A stretch of 64,000 bases of DNA from Alcanivorax sp. DP30. GTDB lineage: Bacteria > Pseudomonadota > Gammaproteobacteria > Pseudomonadales > Alcanivoracaceae. A model generated the notes under the pieces. That model was not told the DNA's origin. It saw only the letters and a list, made by a program, of their open reading frames with translations, and did no database searches. The first letter of the stretch is position 1. Every line of letters starts with the position of its first letter. The stretch is taken from contig NZ_WTUY01000004.1 in assembly GCF_009882945.1 (NCBI RefSeq), positions 735,341-799,340 on the forward strand, written 5' to 3'. The position numbers and the translations under genes are program-made. Shown piece after piece: positions 16,298 through 24,843 of this stretch.

Positions 16298-16939
16298 ATG
16301 CAGATGGTTCAACGTGCTTTTGTGTTCTGTGCGGTCCTGTTGCTGGCGGCCTGTGCCACCACCACAGAAACCCAATCAACCTGGCAGACCAAGACCGGCG
16401 AACCTCGCCCGGCGTTTGGACACATCTTCGTGATTGTTCTCTCCGAAAGCGCAGTAACCTCTGCCGCGGTGGAACAGCAGGTCAAGAAGAGTCTGGCCAA
16501 ACGCTCCGTAGAGGCTACCCTGGCCTCCGCCGAACTGGGCGGTGAAAGCCAGCAGGCAGAGCAATACCGTGCTCATGTTGAAGCGGCAGTGAAAGAGAGT
16601 GGTGCCGATGGTGTGATGGTGGTGAGTCTGCTGAAAGTGGAGGAGCGTGACGAATACGTGCCGCCCCAGGTGGACTACATGCCCATGACTTCCGCACCCA
16701 TGTATCTGGGTTACGGCCCCTACGTGGGCTACAGCTACAGTGCGGTCTACCAGCCTGGCTACTACCAGAACGCCACCGACTACTACCTGCAGACCCAGCT
16801 CTACAATGTGGCCAACAAGAAGCCGGTGTGGCAGGCACAGTCGCGGAGCATGAACCCCTATAGCCTGAATGCCGGTGCCGAAGGCTATGCCAAGAGCGTG
16901 GTCGGCCAGCTTGATCGCGACGGGGCGTTGAAACGCTAG
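16298..16939 (+). CDS. Predicted lipoprotein, function unknown
   Basis: A 213-residue protein with signal peptide and lipobox LLAAC near residue 19. The body pairs residues FGHIFVIVLSESAVTSAAVEQQ with later DGVMVVSLLKVEER and a tyrosine-rich loop (MYLGYGPYVGYSYSAVYQ), then LYNVANKKPVWQAQS. The last part resembles DUF4136 or GNA1162-type lipoproteins involved in envelope stress, but I cannot place it in a named family. The start at 16298 has AAGGA upstream. Confidence 0.6.
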   Translation: MQMVQRAFVFCAVLLLAACATTTETQSTWQTKTGEPRPAFGHIFVIVLSESAVTSAAVEQQVKKSLAKRSVEATLASAELGGESQQAEQYRAHVEAAVKESGADGVMVVSLLKVEERDEYVPPQVDYMPMTSAPMYLGYGPYVGYSYSAVYQPGYYQNATDYYLQTQLYNVANKKPVWQAQSRSMNPYSLNAGAEGYAKSVVGQLDRDGALKR

Positions 16940-17153
16940 GAATCAGATACACGCTTCAAGCGTCACGGCGGAACGGAAAATCGGCAGACCGTGAATCGAT
17001 CCGTGGTGTGATTTGTTTCACATTTTTGCCCGAGCGGTAGTCGGCGCCGGACGTGCGTAAGTTTGGACTATAGTGTTCCCTCCCCTGCGGGGTATGATGA
17101 AAAGACGCCGTTTTGCATGGAGCCAGGAAGGCTCACGGGGCGAGGGAACAGAG

Positions 17154-18215
17154 ATGCCAGTCATGAAAACGCTGCTGGAGCAGCTGCGCTTCACTGAAGC
17201 GGAAATCCGTGTTCGCAAGCGACTGCTGGATTTCAGCGATGAAGATGTGGATGCCCTGACTCAGTGCTCTACTCTGGTGGAGCAGCGTCTGGACAGCATT
17301 GTTGAAACCTTTTACGGCATCCAGACCAGCAATCCGGAAATCGCCGCCCTGATCGGTGATGCAGATACCCTCGACCGCCTCCAGTCTGCCCAGCGGCGCT
17401 ATATCCTCGATCTCTTTGCCGGCACCTATGACCTTGAGTACGCCAACAACCGGTTGCGCATTGGGCTGGTCCACAAGCGCATCGGTGTTGAGCCCAAGTA
17501 CTACCTGTCAGCGGTCTACCTGCTACAACGTCTTCTGGTGGAAAATCTCAATGATCTGGTGGGCCAGCATGATCTCTCCATGCGGGTGGTCAAGGCACTG
17601 GACAAGCTAATCTATTTTGACGTTACCCTGGTGTTTGAAACCTATATCCAGAGCATGCTCTCGGAAATCGAAGCGGTAAAAAACCGCACCGAAGATTATG
17701 CCCGCGCACTGGAAGAAACGGTGGCCATGCGCAATGGGGAGCTGCGTACCGATTCGCTCACCGGGCTCACTACCCGGCGTTTTCTCAATGAGGCCCTGCA
17801 ACGTACTCTCAAGGCCGCCCAACGCCGTGGCGAGCCGGTGTGTCTGATCTTCGTGGATGTGGATGATTTCAAAGAGCTCAATGATCAGCGCGGTCATACC
17901 TATGGCGATCAGGTGCTGCGTGAACTTGGCAAGGTGCTGCTGGACGCCGCCCGAGGAGAAGATACCTGTGTGCGCTATGGTGGCGATGAATTCTGTGTGG
18001 TGCTGGCGAACAGCACTGAGGATCAGGCATTAGGGAGTTACTGTCAGCGCATCAAGAGTTTGCTGGCGGAACGACTGCCCAACGTGAAAATCAGCCTGGG
18101 TGTGGTACAGACTGGCCCGGAAAATTTCGAAAATGCCGAAGTTCTTTTGCAGCATGCTGACCGTCGCATGTACAAGGAAAAAACGGTCAAAAAGAATGGG
18201 CTGGCAAAGCATTAA
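17154..18215 (+). CDS. Globin-coupled diguanylate cyclase (heme oxygen sensor)
   Basis: A 353-residue two-domain signalling protein. Residues ~1-155 are a sensor globin with the proximal-histidine segment IGLVHKRIGVEPKYYL (His107). After a helical linker, a GGDEF domain has the intact active site RYGGDEF (GGDEF at 276-280) and an inhibitory RxxD site (RGED, 267-270) five residues before it. It should make c-di-GMP under control of heme-bound O2 and be product-inhibited. Layout matches DosC/BpeGReg. I start at the ATG at 17154; a GTG 81 bases upstream is possible but less likely. Confidence 0.88.
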   Translation: MPVMKTLLEQLRFTEAEIRVRKRLLDFSDEDVDALTQCSTLVEQRLDSIVETFYGIQTSNPEIAALIGDADTLDRLQSAQRRYILDLFAGTYDLEYANNRLRIGLVHKRIGVEPKYYLSAVYLLQRLLVENLNDLVGQHDLSMRVVKALDKLIYFDVTLVFETYIQSMLSEIEAVKNRTEDYARALEETVAMRNGELRTDSLTGLTTRRFLNEALQRTLKAAQRRGEPVCLIFVDVDDFKELNDQRGHTYGDQVLRELGKVLLDAARGEDTCVRYGGDEFCVVLANSTEDQALGSYCQRIKSLLAERLPNVKISLGVVQTGPENFENAEVLLQHADRRMYKEKTVKKNGLAKH

Positions 18216-18332
18216 ACAGTGATGGGTAACGAGTTCTCAACGACAACACCCACTGAAGCGGCTTGCCGAAACAGGACGACGCCCGGTTGCCGGCAAGCTT
18301 CCATGAGAAACCGGTTAGCCTTGAATGCTCTC

Positions 18333-18893
18333 TCATGATGATGGTGATTTCGGCGCGACTTCAGCATCTGTTATTTTCGGAAAGAGCGTCAGCATTTCAT
18401 CTCCCGCCCCCTTGATCCAGAACTGATTTTTTTCAAATTTCTTGACGGTAAGCGGCAAGGGTTTGACGAGCGAAAATATTATCATGGCTACCATGCTGGC
18501 GATGGCAAGCCAAAGCGGGACAATGGATTCCAGTGCGGCGCAGGCGATCAGGAAAAGTATGATGCCCGCTCCGAAGCCAGCCAGTGTCCAGTTACGCATC
18601 CGTTTCTCTTTCGCATGCCTGGCACACAGGGAGTAAGACACCGCGGTGGTCTTGCGGGTAACCAGATAGACGATCAGTAGCACCAGAATATTTATCAAGA
18701 AGCACAGATACACCCATGGGGAAACCCAAAATAGTTTCTGGGTATAGCGTTTTGCCGGTGGCTCGCTGCATTTGAGGCAGCGTTCTGGCAGGGAGGTGTT
18801 CTTGGGCATTAGCAGAAAGCGATCGTTGACGTAAATGTTGGCCTGGGCCGGTTCCGGGTTCTGTGGTGCCTGGTAGGGATTGCCGAATTCCAT
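18333..18893 (-). CDS. Hypothetical membrane protein with Cys/His cluster
   Basis: A 186-residue protein with a soluble N-terminus (residues 1-55) that holds CLKC, two membrane helices around residues 58-78, a CARH motif near residue 90, then two further helices (~102-145). The CxxC plus CxxH arrangement could bind zinc. I do not recognise a functional family. It is transcribed separately, ahead of the MATE gene's end, from a TGCATAAAAATTATG-like AT-rich upstream region. Confidence 0.6.
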   Translation of the reverse strand: MEFGNPYQAPQNPEPAQANIYVNDRFLLMPKNTSLPERCLKCSEPPAKRYTQKLFWVSPWVYLCFLINILVLLIVYLVTRKTTAVSYSLCARHAKEKRMRNWTLAGFGAGIILFLIACAALESIVPLWLAIASMVAMIIFSLVKPLPLTVKKFEKNQFWIKGAGDEMLTLFPKITDAEVAPKSPSS

Positions 18894-18946
18894 ATCGATT
18901 CCTGTGTGGGCCTCTCTCCATTTTGAGAAAAATTATTGCATAAAAA

Positions 18947-20242
18947 TTATGGGCTTGCAGGGATTTGCATTCGGCGCCACAGCATCCAGCCCATACAGAT
19001 TCCCCGTGTTGCCATGAAACCGTTCATGGTTAGCCAAAGGCCATGGTTGTCCCAGCCCCGGGTCAGGGCCCAGATGAGAAAAAATCCTGCCACTGACACC
19101 AGCATGGTGTTACGCATGGCGGCGCCCCAGGTGGCGCCCACGAAGATGCCGTCCAGCCAGAAACCAGCGCTGGCAGTGAGCGGTAGCAACAACACCCAGG
19201 GCAGGTAGTGGATGGCGGTGTCGCGAATATCCGGCAGGTCGGTAAGCAGGCCGATCAGGGGAGCGCCGACGGTCGCAAACAGTGCCAGACCGAGTGCGGC
19301 ACAGCCCAGCGTCCAGCGACCGGTGGCGGCAATGGCCAGTCGCAATTCGGTATTGTTCTTGCGACCGTGAGCCTCGCCCACTAACGCCTCGGCGGCATTG
19401 GCGAAGCCATCCAGCAGGTTGCTGAGAATCAGCAGAAAGGTGATCAACACGGCGTTGGCGGCCAGCACGGCGTCACCCAGCCGGGCGCCCTGGGCGGTGA
19501 AGAAAAAGAAAGTGCTGAGCAGGGCCAGACTGCGAATAAAGATATCCCGGTTTACGCTCATCAGGGCGAGAATGGCGGGCAGTTGCCAGACCCGTTCCTG
19601 TTGACTGGGTGGGCGCAGGGCATGACGTAGCCAGAACAGGCCGCCAGCCAGGCCGATGTATTCCGCACAGGCACTGGCGGTGGCCACACCGCGCACATCC
19701 CAATGCCACACCTGCACCAGCAGCACATCCAGCAGGGCGTTACTGCTGTGCATCAGCAAGGTCATCTTCAGGGGCACCCGGGTGTTGTGGGTGCCGATGG
19801 CGAAACCGATCAGGGCAAAGTTGGCCAGCGCCGCCGGGGCGCCGAGAATGCGGATGTTGATGTAATCCCGCGCCAGCTCCTGCACCTCATTGCTGCCCCC
19901 CAGCAACCACAGGCCGGTGTCCCGCAACAGCGGTGACAGCAGTATCAGCGCCAGCCCCAGTCCGGCGGAGAGCAGCAGGCCCCGGAACAACACCACCCGG
20001 GTGTCTCGCGCCCCGCCCTTTGCCTGGGAGGCAAAGCCGGTGGTGCCCATGCGCAGGAAGTTGAACGAGAAGTACAGGAACATGAAAAAGTTGCCACCCA
20101 GCGCCACCGCCGCCAGATAACGGGGATGATCAAGGTGTCCCACCACCGCGGTATCCACCAGCCCCAGCAGCGGCGCGGTCAGATTCGACAGCAGCAACGG
20201 CCAGGCCAGCATCCAGATGCGTTGGTTAAGGGTCAGGTTCAT
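18947..20242 (-). CDS. MATE-family efflux transporter (DinF-like)
   Basis: A 431-residue transporter with about twelve membrane helices in two similar halves. The N-terminal segment LLLSNLTAPLLGLVDTAVVGHL is the MATE signature (PLLGLVDTAVVGH). DinF-type MATE proteins export cationic drugs or oxidised compounds with Na+ or H+. It has no obvious partner genes; a composite REP/9-bp element separates it from znuB on its upstream side. Confidence 0.88.
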   Translation of the reverse strand: MNLTLNQRIWMLAWPLLLSNLTAPLLGLVDTAVVGHLDHPRYLAAVALGGNFFMFLYFSFNFLRMGTTGFASQAKGGARDTRVVLFRGLLLSAGLGLALILLSPLLRDTGLWLLGGSNEVQELARDYINIRILGAPAALANFALIGFAIGTHNTRVPLKMTLLMHSSNALLDVLLVQVWHWDVRGVATASACAEYIGLAGGLFWLRHALRPPSQQERVWQLPAILALMSVNRDIFIRSLALLSTFFFFTAQGARLGDAVLAANAVLITFLLILSNLLDGFANAAEALVGEAHGRKNNTELRLAIAATGRWTLGCAALGLALFATVGAPLIGLLTDLPDIRDTAIHYLPWVLLLPLTASAGFWLDGIFVGATWGAAMRNTMLVSVAGFFLIWALTRGWDNHGLWLTMNGFMATRGICMGWMLWRRMQIPASP

Positions 20243-20264
20243 TCACACTCCGGGAAAATGCTCT

Positions 20265-20434
20265 GCTGTAGGTGCGTCGCTGGCGGCGCGATTCAGGCCC
20301 GGGATCAAAAGCATTTTCACCACAGAGGGCACAGAGTAACCCTCTTCATTTCCTCAGTGATCTCTGTGCCCTCTGTGGTAAATGTGCTTTAACGACGTTG
20401 GGCTATCGCGCCGCGAGCGACGCTCCTGCGGCAC
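20265..20434. repeat. Composite REP plus 9-bp-period inverted element (second copy)
   Basis: Outer REP-like arms (left GTAGGTGCGTCGCTGGCGGC, right GCCGCGAGCGACGCTCCTGC) enclose inner arms ACCACAGAG, GGCACAGAG / ACCACAGAG, GGCACAGAG, ATCACTGAG. The right half is nearly identical to that of the copy at 9583-9795. It fills the MATE-znuB gap. Confidence 0.75.
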
Positions 20435-20439
20435 GGTTT

Positions 20440-21222
20440 TTAGGCACTCCGCCGGAACAACGTCAGCACAAACAAGCCGCTGGCAGCGACGACAATGGAT
20501 GGCCCCACCGGGGTGTTGGCAAACCAGCTCACCGTCAGGCCCGCCAGCACCGAAAGTGTGCCGAACAGACTGGCAACCATGGCCATCTGCGCCGGGGTAT
20601 GGGTCAGGCGGCGGGCACTGGCGGCGGGGATCACCAGCAGGGAAGTGATCAACAATACCCCTACGGTGCGAATGGCGCCGGCAATCAGCAGGGCCAGCAA
20701 CAGCATCAGCAGCAGCCGGGTGCCCTGCACCGCTACCCCTTCCACCTGGGCCAGTTCCTCACTCACGGTAATGCTCAGCAGTGAGCGCCATTGCCACAGC
20801 ATCAGCAGCATAATCACCATGGCCCCGCTCCACAGGCCAACCACATCGCTCCAGCCCACCGCCAGCAAGTCACCAAACAGGTAGGCGAACAGATCCACCT
20901 GGATGCCGGTTTGCAGGCTGATGGCGATGACACCCAGGGCCAGAGTGGTGTGGGCGACAATGCCCAGCAGGGTGTCGCCGGCCAGTTGTCGCTGTCGCTG
21001 CAGGCCGGTGAGTGCCGCGGCCAGGCCCAGGCAGACGGCCACCACGGCCAGGTACAGGTTGATATCCAGCGCCAGCCCCAGGGCGGCACCCAACAAGGCG
21101 CCATGGGCCAGGGTATCGCCAAAGAAGGCCATACGGCGCCACACCACAAACGCGCCCATGGGGCCGGACACGATTGCCACGGCCAGGCCGGCGAGCAGCG
21201 GGGGGAGCAGCAGTTCAATCAT
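20440..21222 (-). CDS. znuB: Zinc ABC transporter, membrane permease
   Basis: A 260-residue ABC-3 family permease with about seven to eight helices. The motif [21 protein letters not shown] is characteristic, as is [19 protein letters not shown]. It forms the inner-membrane channel for Zn2+ import with ZnuC and ZnuA. The ATG at 21222 lies inside the end of znuC (8-base overlap), so the two are translationally coupled; a longer frame upstream is just znuC's His-rich tail read in another frame. Confidence 0.93.
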   Translation of the reverse strand: MIELLLPPLLAGLAVAIVSGPMGAFVVWRRMAFFGDTLAHGALLGAALGLALDINLYLAVVAVCLGLAAALTGLQRQRQLAGDTLLGIVAHTTLALGVIAISLQTGIQVDLFAYLFGDLLAVGWSDVVGLWSGAMVIMLLMLWQWRSLLSITVSEELAQVEGVAVQGTRLLLMLLLALLIAGAIRTVGVLLITSLLVIPAASARRLTHTPAQMAMVASLFGTLSVLAGLTVSWFANTPVGPSIVVAASGLFVLTLFRRSA

Positions 21223-21985
21223 GGTTACAGGGGCCTTCGTGGTCGTGATGATGGGCGTTGCCGTGCAGATCATGGTCGTGGTCATGATCGTGGGTATACA
21301 GCGCCAGGTTCGGGGTGCCGGCAGCGGGGCCGAACAGCTCGTGGTAAGCCGGGTCGCGACTGACGGTTTCCGGACTGCCGGAGCAGCACACGTGGCGCTG
21401 CAGGCAGATCACCTCGTCGGTGGCGGCCATGACCAGATGCAGATCGTGGGAAATCAGCAGGATGGCACAGCCCAGTTGATCGCGGACATCCTTGAGCAGG
21501 CCATAAAGGGCATTCTGGCCGGCCACGTCCACGCCCTGGGCGGGTTCATCCAGCACCAGCAGGTCCGGCTTGCGCAGCAGGGCGCGGGCCAGCAGCACCC
21601 GTTGCATCTCGCCGCCGGACAATTGCTGAACGGCACGACGGCGCAAATGGGCCACACCGGCCCGTTCCAGCGCGGCGCGACGGGCAGAGGTGGGTCCCGT
21701 TGCCGCCAGCCACAGAAAACGATCCACGGTGAGCGGCAGGCTGTCATCCACCTGAATCTGCTGGGGCATATAACCGATGCGCAGGCCTTTGCGACGGGTG
21801 ACGGAACCGCTGTCGGTCTTCACCAGTCCCAGCACCACCCGGGCCAGGGTGCTTTTGCCGGCGCCGTTGGGTCCGATCAGGGTAGTGATGCGGCCCGGTG
21901 CCAGGGTCAGGCTCACATCGGCCAGCACCGAGGTGCCACCGAGAGTGACCGAGACGGCATCGACATTGACCAGTGGTTCCGACAT
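21215..21985 (-). CDS. znuC: Zinc ABC transporter, ATP-binding protein
   Basis: A 256-residue ABC ATPase with Walker [10 protein letters not shown], signature [13 protein letters not shown], Walker [13 protein letters not shown] and H-loop LISHDLH. The C-terminus is histidine- and aspartate-rich ([11 protein letters not shown]...), typical of zinc or nickel systems. I start at ATG 21985; the 42 codons upstream run into the inverted repeat and are unlikely to be coding. Divergent from znuA, with which it shares a ~217-bp regulatory region. Confidence 0.93.
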   Translation of the reverse strand: MSEPLVNVDAVSVTLGGTSVLADVSLTLAPGRITTLIGPNGAGKSTLARVVLGLVKTDSGSVTRRKGLRIGYMPQQIQVDDSLPLTVDRFLWLAATGPTSARRAALERAGVAHLRRRAVQQLSGGEMQRVLLARALLRKPDLLVLDEPAQGVDVAGQNALYGLLKDVRDQLGCAILLISHDLHLVMAATDEVICLQRHVCCSGSPETVSRDPAYHELFGPAAGTPNLALYTHDHDHDHDLHGNAHHHDHEGPCNHD

Positions 21986-22047
21986 AACAAGGGGCCCGTA
22001 ATACAAAGGCGCAATGATATACTGCGCGGCTTTCGCCTGCACTGAAG

Positions 22048-22170
22048 GGCTAGCTGCAAGCTTCAAGCTACAAGCTACAAGGCGCGCCATAAGCCTTGCG
22101 GCGCGGCTCAAAGGTTTTCAGGTGGCAACGGGCCAGCTCGCGCCTTGTAGCTTGAAGCTTGCAGCTAGCC
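22048..22170. repeat. Heptad inverted element, AAGCTNC arms, between znuC and znuA
   Basis: Left arm 22048-22086 (39 bp) and right arm 22139-22170 (32 bp) are perfectly complementary except that the left has exactly one extra 7-bp unit (AAGCTAC). The ~50-bp core holds GCCTTGCGGCGCGGC. The element lies between divergent znu promoters. I see no convincing Zur box in the flanking bases. Confidence 0.85.
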
Positions 22171-22202
22171 CCGCCTTCGTCATTCAAGTAAGAGGGAATT
22201 CC

Positions 22203-23096
22203 ATGCGCCATTTCTGGCTGACAATCCTGCTAATGCTTTGCTCCCCCGCCTGGAGCCAGACCATTGTGGCCAGTGTGGAGCCGCTGGCGAAGCTGGTGCG
22301 CAGTCTCTATGGCCCGGAAGTGGAGGTGGTGACCCTGTTGCAGGCCAACCAGAATCCCCATCAGTTGGCGCTGTCGCCGCGGCAGGCGCTACAGGTGCAG
22401 CAGGCGGATCTGATGGTGTGGCTGGGGGCGGCGGTGGAAGCCCCGCTGGCCCCGCTGGTGGCCCGCCGCCACAAGGCGTCCGTGGCGTTACTGGGTCTGC
22501 ACGGCGTGGTGCGCCGGGAAGGTGGCCCCCATGGGCATGACGACCACGAGGAAAGCCACGGGAGCCACGAAAGTCACCATCATGATGCCGGTCAGGACGA
22601 TGCGTACCTGGATCCGCATCTGTGGTTGTCCGTGGACAACATGATCCTGTTGTCCGATGCGCTGGCAGCGGCCCTGCCGGCAGGGCTGGCGGACCAGCAA
22701 CCGGGACAATGGCAGGCCCGGGCGAAGGAAACCGTGGCGGGGCTGCACGCCCGTCTGGCGCCGCTGACGCAGGTCCCCTGGCTGACCTATCACCATCCCT
22801 GGGGCTATTTCACGGATCCGCTGGGGCTGGCAGAACCGGTGGTGGTCAGCCAGCAGCTGGACGCCGGGCCGGGCAGTCGACGCTTTGTGGCGCTGGCCGC
22901 GGAAATCCGCGAGCAGGGTGTGCAATGCATGATCCGCGAACCGGAAGCTCGCCTCGCCATGCTGAAGCGCTTGTGTGTGGATTGCCGCGAGGAGCCTCTG
23001 GACCCTCTTGGCCGTGACCAGCCATCACTGAACTATCTGGATTGGCTGGAGTACCTGGGGGATGGTTTCGAGAGGTGTTTGCAGGGCGATTCCTGA
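22203..23096 (+). CDS. znuA: Zinc ABC transporter, periplasmic binding protein
   Basis: A 297-residue cluster A-I metal-binding protein with signal peptide (residues 1-18, ending PAWS). Zn ligands are placed in ANQNPHQLALSPRQ (His ~59), the LDPHLWLS segment and TYHHPWGYF, and a His/Asp-rich loop (GHDDHEESHGSHESHHHDAG) precedes the second ligand, a ZnuA hallmark. It captures Zn2+ for ZnuBC. ATG 22203 with AGAGGGAATTCC upstream. Its relatively short C-terminal domain ends in RCLQGDS. Confidence 0.93.
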   Translation: MRHFWLTILLMLCSPAWSQTIVASVEPLAKLVRSLYGPEVEVVTLLQANQNPHQLALSPRQALQVQQADLMVWLGAAVEAPLAPLVARRHKASVALLGLHGVVRREGGPHGHDDHEESHGSHESHHHDAGQDDAYLDPHLWLSVDNMILLSDALAAALPAGLADQQPGQWQARAKETVAGLHARLAPLTQVPWLTYHHPWGYFTDPLGLAEPVVVSQQLDAGPGSRRFVALAAEIREQGVQCMIREPEARLAMLKRLCVDCREEPLDPLGRDQPSLNYLDWLEYLGDGFERCLQGDS

Positions 23097-23199
23097 GCAT
23101 ACCCACAAGGGCAGCGGCGCGCCGGTTATTCGCTTCGCTCGGTGGGGTGCGAACTGAGTGCAGCACGGCATTGGCCCGAGGGACCACGCTATCCGTATT

Positions 23200-23238
23200 G
23201 ACGATCGCGGCGTGCAGTATGCCGCGTCTCTCCTACAG
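23200..23238. repeat. REP sequence overlapping a gene stop
   Basis: Read on the minus strand, a GTAG head (GTAGGAGAGACGCGGC) is followed by GCACGCCGCG, a REP-like imperfect palindrome. The head gives the TAG stop of the gene at 23233. The rest of the 23097-23232 gap shows decayed repeat remnants (TTCGCTTCGCTCGG) and no gene. Confidence 0.55.
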
Positions 23239-23595
23239 ATCCCGCACAGGCATCAGCGTCGGTGGTGGTGCCGGTGGAGTGTCGTTCGGGGTGGGGATGA
23301 CCTGCACCGTGTCACGCTGGCGTTGCAGTAACTCCTGCTGCTCGTTTTCCAGATAGCGGGACTCCGAGCTCAGGGCATTGAGGCCCTGGCTTTCGTCAGT
23401 GGTATCCAGCTCGACCGGCGATTGCAGATACAGCGCTTCCAGCTCGTGGCTTTCCAGCGCCTGGCTGGGGCCTTTCTCACGGCTCTGTGGCGCCTTGTCA
23501 TCCGGGGGGGCACTGTCCGGCAATTGCTCATTGGCCAGCAACGAGACTGGTGCCAGAGAAGCCATTATCAGGGTGCGGAGCATGATGGTTTTCAT
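23233..23595 (-). CDS. Small secreted protein, function unknown
   Basis: A 120-residue protein with a probable signal peptide (MKTIMLRTLIMASLAPVSLLA) and a low-complexity body rich in Pro, Asp, Glu and Gln. A glutamine-rich helix (RYLENEQQELLQRQRD) near residues 80-95 may form a coiled coil, followed by a proline tail. No family recognised. The stop TAG lies in a REP head, so the C-terminus (PVRDL) may be altered by the insertion. It is a single gene with no obvious partners. Confidence 0.5.
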   Translation of the reverse strand: MKTIMLRTLIMASLAPVSLLANEQLPDSAPPDDKAPQSREKGPSQALESHELEALYLQSPVELDTTDESQGLNALSSESRYLENEQQELLQRQRDTVQVIPTPNDTPPAPPPTLMPVRDL

Positions 23596-23748
23596 ACCCC
23601 GATCATAGCCTGAGTACCCGGTGAGGGGAATTGTGTGCGGTCCCGGTTATGTCAAGGTGGGTCATTTCACCGATAACAGGCCCAGAGCCATTGAGGCCGG
23701 TTCGGAAACCGGTATGCTGGTGCGCTTGATTGGGAGAACTGGACCGAT

Positions 23749-24840
23749 ATGCCTCAACCCCTGGCAATAGCTCGCTGGGATTTATCCTGGCTACTGCACC
23801 GCGACTTGCGCGACGGTGCCTTTGCCTCGTTGGAGCGTGTCCTCGACGAAACCCAGCTGCGTGGCTTCAATGCCCTGCGTCTGGATCCCTGTCCACACCT
23901 GATCGCCACCCCGGAAAACGGCATCCATCTGGATCGCTGCGAGCTCATGCCCCCCGGTGAACGGGCCGTGGAAGTGAAGATCCGCAGCGCCCTTCAGCAC
24001 CTGATGCAGTCCACCCATGAACGCGGCATGAAGGTCTGGTTCAGCAGCCGCTTCGTGAACGACAGCCGGGCGCGACGCTCCTTTGTGCGGCGCCCGGAAG
24101 ATTTTGTCTCGGTGTGGAGCGATACCCTGTCGCTGGTGTCGGACTGGGGCTACCTCAATGATGTGGCCGGGCTCGATTTCTGCTACCAGTTCCCCTCCTT
24201 GCCGGCAGCTCACGGTGTGACCCGGCGGGTGTTCCAGCGTTCCCCGGAGCGGTCCCTGCCGTCTCACTGGTCGGAGCAGGCCAATCGTCGACTGGAAGAT
24301 TATCTGCTGGAAATTCCCCGCGCACTGCATGCCCTGTTCCCGTCCGTGCCGGTGGGGTTGAGTACCACGGTGGCACTGAGCGAACAGCTGCGTCAGCTGG
24401 ATACCAGCGAGTTGGATTTTCTGGATTTCAGCCTGTGGCTGGATGATGACCCCCGTTATCGGTTGGCCAGTGGTGAAGGCATGCCCATGTCGGGCCTGCT
24501 GAGTAGATTTGCCAGCCCGGTAAAACAGATTCTGCTGGATGCGGCGGGCAATCACTGGCAGCGCCGGCTGGAAGAACAACTCAACCGGCGCATGGCCTTT
24601 ACCCGCCTGCGGCGCATGCATCCGGTGATCAGTGAAGGGTTCGTCAACCAGCCCCGCGATCTGCGTCGCCTGCCCACCGGCTGGGCCGACCTCCATGAAA
24701 TGATGGTAGTTAACGCGCTCACCCAGGGCGTGGAAGCCCTCACCCCCAGCTCCCTGGCCTGCCCTGATTACCCCTGGTTATGGCAAGAGCAGGAATACCT
24801 GGCTCATCTTAATCACATGATTCTGGCGGGCAGTGGCTGA
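23749..24840 (+). CDS. Cellulase-like TIM-barrel protein, uncharacterised
   Basis: A 363-residue cytoplasmic protein without a signal peptide. It starts ARWDLSWLLHRDL and continues LDETQLRGFNALRLDPCPHLIA, then GMKVWFSSRF and SLACPDYPWLWQEQEYL. This order recalls 'cellulase-like' (beta/alpha)8 proteins related to glycoside hydrolases, but I cannot identify catalytic glutamates with confidence. It converges with the homoserine kinase gene, three bases apart. The substrate is unknown; an intracellular glycosidase acting on a storage or signalling sugar is one possibility. Confidence 0.5.
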   Translation: MPQPLAIARWDLSWLLHRDLRDGAFASLERVLDETQLRGFNALRLDPCPHLIATPENGIHLDRCELMPPGERAVEVKIRSALQHLMQSTHERGMKVWFSSRFVNDSRARRSFVRRPEDFVSVWSDTLSLVSDWGYLNDVAGLDFCYQFPSLPAAHGVTRRVFQRSPERSLPSHWSEQANRRLEDYLLEIPRALHALFPSVPVGLSTTVALSEQLRQLDTSELDFLDFSLWLDDDPRYRLASGEGMPMSGLLSRFASPVKQILLDAAGNHWQRRLEEQLNRRMAFTRLRRMHPVISEGFVNQPRDLRRLPTGWADLHEMMVVNALTQGVEALTPSSLACPDYPWLWQEQEYLAHLNHMILAGSG

Positions 24841-24843
24841 ACG

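Noticed and set aside
22001-22050. Possible Zur box between znuC and znuA
   Set aside because: ATGATATACT looks AT-rich and roughly placed, but it lacks the symmetric GTTATA-N-TATAAC core, so I do not call it.
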